Source: Azoarcus sp.
Lineage (GTDB): Bacteria > Pseudomonadota > Gammaproteobacteria > Burkholderiales > Rhodocyclaceae
Direction of reading: 5' to 3'
Length of the DNA: 10,752 bases
NCBI GenBank assembly: GCA_031282905.1
Contig: JAITCV010000081.1
Span: 1-10,752, forward strand
A program made the position numbers and the translations under genes. Within the stretch, counting starts at the first letter, position 1. Each line of letters begins with the position of its first letter. The notes under the pieces are model-generated. The model saw only the letters and a list, made by a program, of their open reading frames with translations. It did no database searches and had not been told where the DNA came from. Of this stretch, positions 1 through 6,407 are shown one piece after another.

Positions 1-158
1 TTGCCGTCTTCGATACCGGCTTCCACTTGACTCCAGATATGCTCCCGTACCTTGCGGGAGTAATTGCCGACATAGACCCCCGCCCGGACTTCCAGCAGCC
101 AGACAGCCATCCGCCCTCGTAGGCGGGGCGGGGCGTTTTCAAGCACGATGACCAGCAT
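1..158 (-). CDS. cas2: CRISPR-associated endoribonuclease Cas2, type I-E (partial, N-terminal 52 codons)
   Basis: Cas2 is the small ferredoxin-fold protein that bridges two Cas1 dimers in the spacer-integration complex. This ORF was read directly on the minus strand from ATG at 158-156 and runs off the left edge after 52 codons; the type I-E protein is normally about 95 residues. Visible segments are MLVIVLENAPPRLRGRMAVW, then LLEVRAGVYVG, then a KVREHIW segment. These follow E. coli Cas2 (LVVVTENVPPRLRGRLAIW, LLEVRAGVYVG, KIREMIW) almost residue for residue, so subtype I-E is clear. The start overlaps the end of the cas1 remnant by 20 bp, as expected for the tightly coupled cas1-cas2 pair. 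No frameshift is seen in the visible part. Whether the C-terminal half is intact, and whether a CRISPR array follows (the usual arrangement), lies outside the window. Without a functional cas1 next to it, this gene probably has no adaptation role unless another cas1 exists. Confidence 0.93.
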   Translation of the reverse strand, partial: MLVIVLENAPPRLRGRMAVWLLEVRAGVYVGNYSRKVREHIWSQVEAGIEDG

Positions 159-267
159 CGCCAAGGTTCTCCGGATTGGGAATGGCCGGTTCCACCGCGT
201 CTTCCGGCGGAACGGGTTTATCTATGCCTCCTGCGGACAAAATATCCTCGATGTCGGGGATGAACCG
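139..267 (-). pseudogene. cas1: Cas1e C-terminal remnant (integrase core missing)
   Basis: Residues 53-94 of a 94-codon ORF (139-423) match the C-terminal tail of type I-E Cas1. Visible are IPDIEDILSAGG, PPEDAVEPAIP and the terminal LGDAGHRA; E. coli Cas1 has IPLIEDVLAAGE, PPEDAQPVAIP and LGDAGHRSS. The stop (TGA, 141-139) and the overlap with the cas2 start are normal. Upstream of residue 53 the match stops abruptly. Cas1e is about 300 residues, so roughly 260 are missing, including the metal-binding Glu/His/Asp active site (E141, H208 and D221 in E. coli). The fragment cannot integrate spacers. The frame remains open into the Cas3-like piece upstream, so an ORF caller would report one 94-residue protein. 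I read it as a deletion scar, not a new gene. Confidence 0.85.
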
Positions 268-423
268 GCAGGAAAGACCGGCCTCAATGGAGAGCCGGTC
301 ATCCAACACGAAACGGGAATGGAACAGGATCAGATGCTCGCCATCGGCGGTCTGCGGAATTTGCCCAAGCCGCCGGCGCGTCACCGAACGACATTTCGCA
401 TGCCACGCACCGGCAGAAATCAT
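268..423 (-). pseudogene. cas3: Probable Cas3 helicase fragment fused in frame to the cas1 remnant
   Basis: This is the N-terminal half of the same open frame, from ATG 423-421. Residues ~11-48 (about 393-280) read CRSVTRRRLGQ, then ADGEHLILFHSRFVLDDR, then LSIEA. The motif LFH-S-RF-x-L-x-DR resembles the Cas3 helicase segment that in E. coli reads DIDLFHARFTLNDRREKEN, and the preceding C-x-SVTRRRL fits the C-N-x-V-x-x-A-Q strand/helix before it. Everything else in Cas3 (HD nuclease, Walker motifs, C-terminal domain; about 850-900 residues) is absent. The first ~10 residues match nothing I recognise, and the frame is closed by an in-frame stop at 456-454, inside the end of the efflux channel gene. 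The ATG lies 10 bp after that gene's stop, so the fragment may be co-transcribed with the pump. The Cas3 assignment rests on one motif plus the Cas1/Cas2 context, so it is less certain than the Cas1 assignment. Confidence 0.6.
276..300. repeat. Perfect 7-bp inverted repeat at the cas3/cas1 junction
   Basis: GACCGGC at 276-282 and GCCGGTC at 294-300 are perfect inverted arms around an 11-nt loop. The 6-mer ACCGGC also recurs at 264-269, directly at the first recognisable Cas1 codons. The cluster sits at the inferred breakpoint between the Cas3-like and Cas1-like segments and could have promoted the deletion, or could be chance in GC-rich DNA. Confidence 0.5.
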
Positions 424-433
424 GCACGGGTTC

Positions 434-1828
434 TTACTGCCAGCCGCCGCCCATCACTTTGTACAACGCCACTCGATTGCTCACTTCGGCGAGCCGGGTG
501 GCGATCAGTTCTTGTTCGGCGGCGTATTGCGAGCGCTGCGCGTCGAGCAGGGTCAGATGGCTGTCAAGGCCATGCTGGTAGCGCGCTTCCGACAGATGGT
601 AAGTCTCGTTGGCCGCGGCGATCAGGTTGCGACGGGCGTCGAGCTGCTCGGCGAGGGTGGCGTGATCGGCAAGAGCATCGGCCACTTCGCGGAAGGCGGT
701 CTGGATGGCTTTTTCGTACTGGGCAATGCCGATGTCGCGCTCGATCGTCGCGCGGTCGAGATTGGCGGCAAGCGCGCCGGCATGGAAGATGGGCAGGGTG
801 ATCTGCGGCACGAAGGTCCATATGCGCGTGCCGGACTCGAAAAGATCGTCGAGATCGCCACTGGCGCTGCCTGTGCTGGCGGTGAGCGAAATGCGCGGGA
901 AAAACGCCGCGCGCGCCGCGCCGATATTGGCGTTGGTGGCCTGCAACAGGTGTTCGGCCTGCAACACATCGGGACGCTTGACCAGGACTTCGGACGGAAT
1001 GCCCAGCGGTAGTTCGGCGACCGTGGCCACGACATCGGTGAGGCGTTCGGCTTGCAGGGGCACAGGCACGGCGCCGCCCACCAGCAGCGTCAGCGCGTTC
1101 TGGGCACGGGTAAGTTGCGCGGTATAACGTGCGCTGTCGGCGCGCGCGCGCTCCATCGCGGTGCGGGCCTGGGCCAGATCAAGCGCGGAGGCTGCGCCCG
1201 CGTCGGCGCTTTTCCGGATGAGTTCGACCGATTGACGCTGAGTGGCGAAAGTGCGCTGGGCAAGGTCAAGCAGTTCGTGATTGGCGGCCAGCGTCAGCCA
1301 GGCGTCGGCCACAGCGGCGACGAGGCTGATCTGCGCGGCGCGGCGAGCTTCTTCGGTGGCGAGGTAACTCTCCAGCGCCTGCTCGCGCAGGCTGTTGATC
1401 CGACCGAAGAAATCGAGTTCCCAGGACGTGGCCAAGGCCGCGCTGTACTGGCGGTTGATCTGCGCCTCGCCGCTCTGGCTCAGTCGTTCCGGCACGCGCT
1501 GGGTATTTTGTCCGCCGTTGATGTCGAGCGTGGGCAGCAGGTCGGCGCGCTGGATGCGATAGAGGGCGCGCGCGCGTTCGATATTGAGCGCCGCGACCCG
1601 CAGATCGCGGTTGTGGGCGAGCGCGAGTTCGATGACTTCACGCAGGCGGGCGTCGGCAAAGTAATCGCGCCAGGGCAAGTCGATGGCCGCCGGAGCAGTG
1701 CTCGCAGCCGGGGCGATGGGCCACTGCGCGGGCACGGGCGCCGCAGAGCGTTCATAGGTGGGCGCGAGTGAACAAGCGCCGACCAGAGCCGCGGCTAGCG
1801 CGACGGTGAGCGGTCGGATCGTGGTCAT
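434..1828 (-). CDS. RND efflux system outer-membrane lipoprotein channel (NodT/OprM family)
   Basis: This is a trimeric TolC-like outer-membrane channel that takes drugs from the adaptor/RND pump to the outside. The product is 464 aa, typical of the NodT/OprM family. It starts with a lipoprotein signal ending in LVGAC (acylated Cys19), followed by SLAPTYER, close to the usual C-x-x-x-P-x-Y-x-x-P opening of this family. Two outer-membrane efflux-protein repeats follow, with recognisable elements such as LDINGGQNTQR, SWELDFFGRINSLREQALE, ALDLAQARTAMERARA and, in the second half, RPDVLQAEHLLQATNANIGAARAAFFPRISL and GLDSHLTLLDAQRS. It is the last gene of the pump operon. The start lies 3 bp after the stop of the RND gene, with a GGAGG sequence (minus strand, 1844-1840) 11 nt upstream inside that gene's end. 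I see no terminator after its stop; the cas remnant begins 10 bp later. Confidence 0.95.
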   Translation of the reverse strand: MTTIRPLTVALAAALVGACSLAPTYERSAAPVPAQWPIAPAASTAPAAIDLPWRDYFADARLREVIELALAHNRDLRVAALNIERARALYRIQRADLLPTLDINGGQNTQRVPERLSQSGEAQINRQYSAALATSWELDFFGRINSLREQALESYLATEEARRAAQISLVAAVADAWLTLAANHELLDLAQRTFATQRQSVELIRKSADAGAASALDLAQARTAMERARADSARYTAQLTRAQNALTLLVGGAVPVPLQAERLTDVVATVAELPLGIPSEVLVKRPDVLQAEHLLQATNANIGAARAAFFPRISLTASTGSASGDLDDLFESGTRIWTFVPQITLPIFHAGALAANLDRATIERDIGIAQYEKAIQTAFREVADALADHATLAEQLDARRNLIAAANETYHLSEARYQHGLDSHLTLLDAQRSQYAAEQELIATRLAEVSNRVALYKVMGGGWQ

Positions 1829-1831
1829 GAC

Positions 1832-4800
1832 TTAGGTGGCCTCCACGGTTGCGGGCAAGGAAAGCGTTTCCGGTTTGTCCTTGAAGATGCTCTTGATCAC
1901 GACGTAGAACAGCGGCACGAACAGGATGCCGAACGCGGTGGCGGAAATGGTGCCGCCGAGCACGCCGGTGCCGATGGCGTTCTGGCTGCCCGAGCCCGCG
2001 CCGGTGGCCTTGGCCAGCGGCAGCACGCCGAGCGCGAAGGCGAGCGAGGTCATCAGGATCGGACGCAGCCGCAGCCGCGCCGCCGACAAGGCGGCCGCGA
2101 TCAACTCCTTGCCGCTGTCCAGTTCGGCCTTGGCGAATTCGACGATCAGGATGGCGTTTTTCGCCGACAGACCGATGGTGGCGAGCAGGCCCACCTGGAA
2201 ATAGACGTCGTTCGAGAGTCCCCGTCCCGTGGCGGCGAGCAGCGCGCCGATCACGCCGAGCGGGATGACCATGATGACGGCGAAAGGCACCGACCAGCTT
2301 TCATAGAGCGCCGCTAGGCACAGGAATACCACCAGTACGGAGAGAGCATAAAGCGCCGGGGCTTGCGCGCCGGAGCGGATTTCCTCGAAGGAGACGCCCG
2401 TCCAGGAAAAACCGATGCCCTGGGGCAGTTTGGTGGCGATCTCCTCGACCGCCGCCATGGCTTCGCCCGTGGAGAGGCCCGGCGCGGCACCGCCCTGGAT
2501 TTCGAGCGAGGGCTGGCCGTTGTAGCGTTCCAGCCGGGGCGAGCCGTAAGTCCAGCGCGTGGTGGTGAAGGCCGAGAACGGCACCATCACCCCTTCCTTG
2601 TTGCGCACGTACCATCTGTCGAGGTCTTCCGGTGTCATCCGCGCCGCGGCTTCGGCTTGCAGATAGACTTTCTTGATCCGGCCACGGTCGAGGAAATCGT
2701 TTACGTAGACGCCGCCCCAGGCGGTGGACAGCGTGTCGTTGATGTCGGCCACGGTCACGCCCAGCGCGCCCGCCTTGGCGTGATCGATGTCGAGGGTGAA
2801 TTCCGGGTTGTCGTCCATGCCGTTGGGGCGCACGCCGGCCAACCGCTCGTCTTGCGAGGCCATGAACAGGAACTGGTTGCGCGCCGCGACCAAGGCGTCG
2901 TGACCCAGTCCGCCGCGATCCTGGAGCATGAGGTCGAACCCGTTGGCGGTGCCCAGTTCCAGCACGGCGGGCGGCACGATGGCGAAGACCTGCGCTTCGC
3001 GGATCTGCGACAGCGCCTCGCTCGCCCGCTGGGCGAACTGATTGACGTGCTGCGTGGGCTTGGTGCGCTCATCCCAGTGCTTGAGCTTGATGAAACCCAT
3101 GCCCATGTTCTGGCCGATGCCGCCGAAGCCGAAACCGGCGATGGTAAACACGGTGTCGATCTTGTCTTTTTCCGGGTCTTCTTCCTTGTAGTAGGTACGC
3201 ACTTTTTCGAGCACGGCCAGCGTGCGCTCTTGGGTGGCGCCCGCGGGCAAGGTCACGAGGGTAGGCATCAGCCCCTGGTCTTCCTCGGGCAGGAAGGAAG
3301 TCGGCAGACGGTGGAAAAGCGCGGCGAGCGCGACGATGATCATGCCGTAGATCAGCATGAAGAATGCCTTGTGGCGCAGGATGGCGCCGACGGTCTGCAC
3401 GTAGTGTTCGGTGCGGCGCGCGAACATGCCGTTGAACCAGTGGAAAAAGCCGCCGAACCAACTGCTTTCGCCCGCTTCGTGGCCTTTCGCCACCGGTCTG
3501 AGGATGGTGGCGCACAGCGCGGGGGTGAGGATGATGGCGACCAGCACCGAGAGTGCCATCGCCGAGACGATGGTGATCGAGAACTGGCGGTAGATGACGC
3601 CGGTGGAACCGCCGAAGAAAGCCATCGGGATAAACACCGCCGACAGCACCATGGCGATGCCGATCAGCGCGCTGGTGATCTGGTCCATCGACTTGCGGGT
3701 GGCTTCCTTGGGAGACAGACCTTCCTCGCTCATGATGCGCTCGACATTCTCGACCACGACGATGGCGTCATCGACGAGCAGACCGATGGCGAGCACGAGG
3801 CCGAACATGGTGAGCGTGTTGATCGAGAATCCGAAGGCGGCCATGATGGCGAAAGTGCCCAGCAATACCACGGGGACGGCGATGGTCGGAATCAGGGTGG
3901 CGCGGATGTTTTCCAGGAACAGGAACATCACCAGGAAAACAAGGAAAACGGCTTCGATCAGGGTGTAGACCACTTCGCCGATCGAGATGCGGATGAAGGG
4001 CGTGGTGTCGTAAGGGTAGATCACCTCGATGGCTTCCGGGAAGTACGGCGACAGTTCCGTGACCTTGGCCTTGACCGCGTCGGCGGTCTCCAGCGCGTTG
4101 GCCCCGGCGGCAAGTTTGATGCCGATGCCGCCCGAAAATTTGCCGTTGTTCAGGGCGCGGAAGCCGTAGTTTTCCTGGCCGATTTCGGCGCGGGCAACGT
4201 CACGCAGGCGCACTTCGCCGCCGTCCTGCGCGCTGCGCAGCAGGACGGCTTCGAATTGTTCCACCGTTTGCAGGCGGCTTTGCGCGGTGATGCTCGCGGT
4301 GAAGCCCTGCCCCGACACCGCCGGGGTGCCGCCGAGTTGCCCGGCGGAGACCTGGGTGTTCTGCGCCAACAGCGCGTTGCGCACATCGCCCGGCGTCAGC
4401 CGGTATTTGTTGAGTTTGTCGGGGTCGAGCCAAATGCGCATCGCGTATTGGGAGCCGAAGACCTGCACTTCGCCCACGCCGGTGACGCGGGTCAGCGGGT
4501 CCTGCACGTTGGCGACGAGGTAATCGGCAAGGTCGGCGCTGTCATAACTGTCGTCGTTCGACACGAAACCGACGATCATCAGGAAGTTGCGTGCCGACTT
4601 GACGACCTGTACCCCTTGTTGCTGCACAGCCTGCGGCAGCAGGGGCAAGGCGAGTTGCAGCTTGTTCTGGGTCTGCACCTGGGCGATGTCGGGATTCACG
4701 CCGGCATCGAAGGTCAGCGTGACCGCGGCGCGGCCATAGGAATCGCTGGTGGAACTCATGTAGAGCAGGCCGTCGATACCGGTCATCTTTTGCTCGATGA

Positions 4801-4990
4801 TCTGGGTGACGGACTCTTCCACCGCCGTGGCCGACGCGCCCGGGTAGCTGGCGTTGATGACCACGGTGGGCGGGGCGATGTCCGGATATTGCTGCACCGG
4901 CAGATTGAAGATCGACAACACCCCCGCCATCATGATGATGATGGCGATCACCCAGGCAAAAATCGGCCGATCGATGAAAAAACGTGCCAT
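1832..4990 (-). CDS. RND multidrug efflux pump, inner-membrane permease (HAE1 family, AcrB/MexB-like)
   Basis: This is a proton-driven homotrimeric inner-membrane pump that captures hydrophobic drugs and detergents in the periplasm. It is 1052 aa against 1049 for E. coli AcrB, full length and uninterrupted. The N-terminus MARFFIDRPIFAWVIAI is the standard HAE1 opening. The proton-relay residues are present: Asp407-Asp408 in GLLVDDAIVVVENVER (same numbering as AcrB), a Lys at 944 in GLSAKNAILIVEFAKAE, and an Arg at 976 in RLRPILMTS. Phe136 and Phe178 of the AcrB hydrophobic binding pocket occur at identical positions, and the switch-loop region GFGFGGIGQNMG is at 619-630. Transmembrane segments occur in the expected two blocks of six around two large periplasmic loops. 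The start is 12 bp after the adaptor stop, with GAGGCGG about 8 nt upstream of ATG. Substrates cannot be read from the sequence. The equivalent gene is called acrB, mexB, ttgB or similar, depending on species. Confidence 0.97.
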   Translation of the reverse strand: MARFFIDRPIFAWVIAIIIMMAGVLSIFNLPVQQYPDIAPPTVVINASYPGASATAVEESVTQIIEQKMTGIDGLLYMSSTSDSYGRAAVTLTFDAGVNPDIAQVQTQNKLQLALPLLPQAVQQQGVQVVKSARNFLMIVGFVSNDDSYDSADLADYLVANVQDPLTRVTGVGEVQVFGSQYAMRIWLDPDKLNKYRLTPGDVRNALLAQNTQVSAGQLGGTPAVSGQGFTASITAQSRLQTVEQFEAVLLRSAQDGGEVRLRDVARAEIGQENYGFRALNNGKFSGGIGIKLAAGANALETADAVKAKVTELSPYFPEAIEVIYPYDTTPFIRISIGEVVYTLIEAVFLVFLVMFLFLENIRATLIPTIAVPVVLLGTFAIMAAFGFSINTLTMFGLVLAIGLLVDDAIVVVENVERIMSEEGLSPKEATRKSMDQITSALIGIAMVLSAVFIPMAFFGGSTGVIYRQFSITIVSAMALSVLVAIILTPALCATILRPVAKGHEAGESSWFGGFFHWFNGMFARRTEHYVQTVGAILRHKAFFMLIYGMIIVALAALFHRLPTSFLPEEDQGLMPTLVTLPAGATQERTLAVLEKVRTYYKEEDPEKDKIDTVFTIAGFGFGGIGQNMGMGFIKLKHWDERTKPTQHVNQFAQRASEALSQIREAQVFAIVPPAVLELGTANGFDLMLQDRGGLGHDALVAARNQFLFMASQDERLAGVRPNGMDDNPEFTLDIDHAKAGALGVTVADINDTLSTAWGGVYVNDFLDRGRIKKVYLQAEAAARMTPEDLDRWYVRNKEGVMVPFSAFTTTRWTYGSPRLERYNGQPSLEIQGGAAPGLSTGEAMAAVEEIATKLPQGIGFSWTGVSFEEIRSGAQAPALYALSVLVVFLCLAALYESWSVPFAVIMVIPLGVIGALLAATGRGLSNDVYFQVGLLATIGLSAKNAILIVEFAKAELDSGKELIAAALSAARLRLRPILMTSLAFALGVLPLAKATGAGSGSQNAIGTGVLGGTISATAFGILFVPLFYVVIKSIFKDKPETLSLPATVEAT

Positions 4991-5002
4991 GGTTTTGCCG
5001 CC

Positions 5003-6199
5003 TCAATTGACGTTTGGAAGAGCGGCCTGCGCCGCCACGTCCTGTGGTGCTTCTTCGCCGAATATCTGGGCCTGGACGAATTGTCCCGTCCGCACCTTTT
5101 GCAGCCCTTCGACGATGACTTTTTCGCCAACGGCGAGTCCGCCGGTGACGATCCATTGGCTGCCCGCCACGCCACGCAATTGCACCCGGCGCACCGCGAC
5201 CTTGTCATCGGCATCGACCACCAGCACTTGCGAATTGCCGCGCGGATCGTGGCCCACCGCCGCGTGCGGCACCAGGATGGCCTGCTCCGACTGGCCTTGC
5301 GCCAGACGGGCGCGCACGTACATGCCCGGCAGCAGCGCGCCATTCGGGTTGGGAAAACTGGCGCGCAAGGTGACGCTGCCAGTGGCGGGATCGACGGACA
5401 CCTCGGAAAAAGCGAGTTTGCCGGGGTGATCATATTCACTGCCGTCCTCAAGGATGAGTTGCACCGGGATATCCTCGGCGCGCGAGATCGTGCCCATCGC
5501 GATTTCGCGGCGCAGGCGCTGCATCTCGGCGCTCGATTGCGTGAGGTCGACGTAGATCGGGTCGAGTTGCTGGACGACGGCAAGCGTGTCGGGTTGATTG
5601 GCGGTAACCAATGCGCCGGGCGTGACCAGGGAACGACCGATACGGCCCGAAATCGGCGCATGTACGCGGGTGAATTCCAGATCGATCCGGGCTTTGTTGA
5701 GCGCCGCGCGCGCGACGGCGACATCGGCCTCGGCAAGTTTCAGCGCCGCCTCGGCATCGTCATTGGCCTGCTGGCTCACCGCTTTTATTTTCACCAGATC
5801 GGCATAACGCTGGGCTTTCAGGCGTGCGTTGGCGAGGCTGGCCTGGGCGCGGACCAAGCCAGCCTCGGCGCTGTCGTAAGCGGCTTGGTAGACCGCGGCA
5901 TCGATCTGGTAGAGCATCTGCCCCGCCTGAACGTTGCCGCCTTCGGTAAATAATCGCTTCTGGATGATACCGGAGACCTGGGGGCGCAACTCCGCGACCA
6001 TGAATGGCGTGGTGCGTCCCGGCAATTCGGAGACCAGCGGCACCGATTCGGAAGCGGCCACGATGACACTGACCACGGGCGGCGGCTCGTCCGGCGGGGG
6101 CGCTTGCTTGCGAGTGCAAGCACCGAGGACCAACACGCCAAGGGCGCAGGCGAGCGCCACGACAAGAGGATGGGACGAAGTCCGAGGGTGAATCTGCAT
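5003..6199 (-). CDS. RND efflux periplasmic adaptor lipoprotein (membrane fusion protein, AcrA/MexA-like)
   Basis: This adaptor bridges the RND trimer and the outer-membrane channel. It is 398 aa, typical of AcrA/MexA. The signal peptide ends in the lipobox LGAC (Cys28), followed by a proline-rich linker, so the mature protein is tethered to the inner membrane. The domain order is conserved: PLVSELPGRTTPFMVAELRP opens the beta-barrel/lipoyl region; FTEGGNVQAGQMLYQIDAAVYQAAYDSAEA is the first lipoyl half and the start of the alpha-hairpin; LEFTRVHAPISGRIGRSLVTPGALVT is the second lipoyl half; and VLVPHAAVGHDPRGNSQVLVV lies in the membrane-proximal domain. It is the first gene of the operon. 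The start ATG (6199-6197) has only a weak GAGA-like ribosome site 6-7 nt upstream. The next upstream landmark is the shared regulatory region with the divergent TetR gene. Confidence 0.96.
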   Translation of the reverse strand: MQIHPRTSSHPLVVALACALGVLVLGACTRKQAPPPDEPPPVVSVIVAASESVPLVSELPGRTTPFMVAELRPQVSGIIQKRLFTEGGNVQAGQMLYQIDAAVYQAAYDSAEAGLVRAQASLANARLKAQRYADLVKIKAVSQQANDDAEAALKLAEADVAVARAALNKARIDLEFTRVHAPISGRIGRSLVTPGALVTANQPDTLAVVQQLDPIYVDLTQSSAEMQRLRREIAMGTISRAEDIPVQLILEDGSEYDHPGKLAFSEVSVDPATGSVTLRASFPNPNGALLPGMYVRARLAQGQSEQAILVPHAAVGHDPRGNSQVLVVDADDKVAVRRVQLRGVAGSQWIVTGGLAVGEKVIVEGLQKVRTGQFVQAQIFGEEAPQDVAAQAALPNVN

Positions 6200-6281
6200 G
6201 GGAAGTCTCGGTAAAAATCAGACCGCAGGTCGTCAGCGCGGTCAAGACTGTTGGTTGGGGCTGTTGAGGTGGCCAAAGCAA

Positions 6282-6311
6282 CTGACAGAAATCGAATGTT
6301 TATTCTAGAAT
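6282..6311 (+). promoter_or_regulatory. Predicted sigma-70 promoter for the tetR gene
   Basis: The -35 CTGACA (6282-6287, 5/6 matches) and the -10 TAGAAT (6306-6311, 5/6) are separated by 18 bp. The predicted transcription start is near 6318. That is almost on the first in-frame ATG (6321) or about 90 nt before the preferred ATG (6408). The -10 box is the left arm of the 16-bp palindrome, so repressor binding there would autoregulate the gene. Confidence 0.55.
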
Positions 6312-6321
6312 GAGCATTCTA
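6294..6321. promoter_or_regulatory. Predicted TetR operator: overlapping palindromes
   Basis: A perfect 16-bp palindrome with a 2-nt centre, TAGAATG-AG-CATTCTA, lies at 6306-6321. Immediately left of it is a second, imperfect element GAATG-TT-TATTC (6294-6305), whose centre is 14 bp away. A third perfect palindrome ATTCTAGAAT (6302-6311) joins the two. The GAATG-NN-CATTC layout and the position between a tetR gene and its divergent target are typical of operators bound by TetR-family repressors. The tandem arrangement could seat two dimers. Assignment to this particular regulator is inference from position. Confidence 0.65.
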
Positions 6322-6345
6322 TGTTAGTGTCCAAATCGCTGACAA
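6316..6345 (-). promoter_or_regulatory. Predicted sigma-70 promoter for the efflux operon
   Basis: Read on the minus strand, the -35 TTGTCA (6345-6340, 5/6) and the -10 TAGAAT (6321-6316, 5/6) are separated by 18 bp. The predicted start is near 6309, giving a leader of about 110 nt before the adaptor ATG at 6199. Its -10 hexamer is the other arm of the same palindrome that forms the -10 of the tetR promoter. A second candidate, TTGACC (6245-6240) and TCTGAT (6222-6217) with a 17-bp spacer, lies nearer the gene but away from the operator and would leave a leader of only ~11 nt. Confidence 0.55.
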
Positions 6346-6407
6346 GCAGCCTTGTTTTCTTTCTTGTATGCGAATGTATCGTTTGTACGAGTTTCACCTT
6401 TGCCGCC

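Noticed and set aside
1..158. A CRISPR array at the left edge
   Set aside because: No repeat-spacer pattern is present; the sequence is cas2 coding DNA up to position 1. Any array would lie outside the window.
148..1012. Plus-strand frames over the cas relic and the end of the channel gene
   Set aside because: The minus strand carries recognisable Cas and NodT-family sequence; the plus-strand translations are low-complexity Arg/Gly-rich.
2363..5953. A 1196-codon open frame on the plus strand opposite the pump and adaptor genes
   Set aside because: It lies antisense to two unmistakable genes and is rich in His, Arg, Gly and Asp with no domain pattern. Long antisense frames are expected where third codon positions are nearly all G or C.
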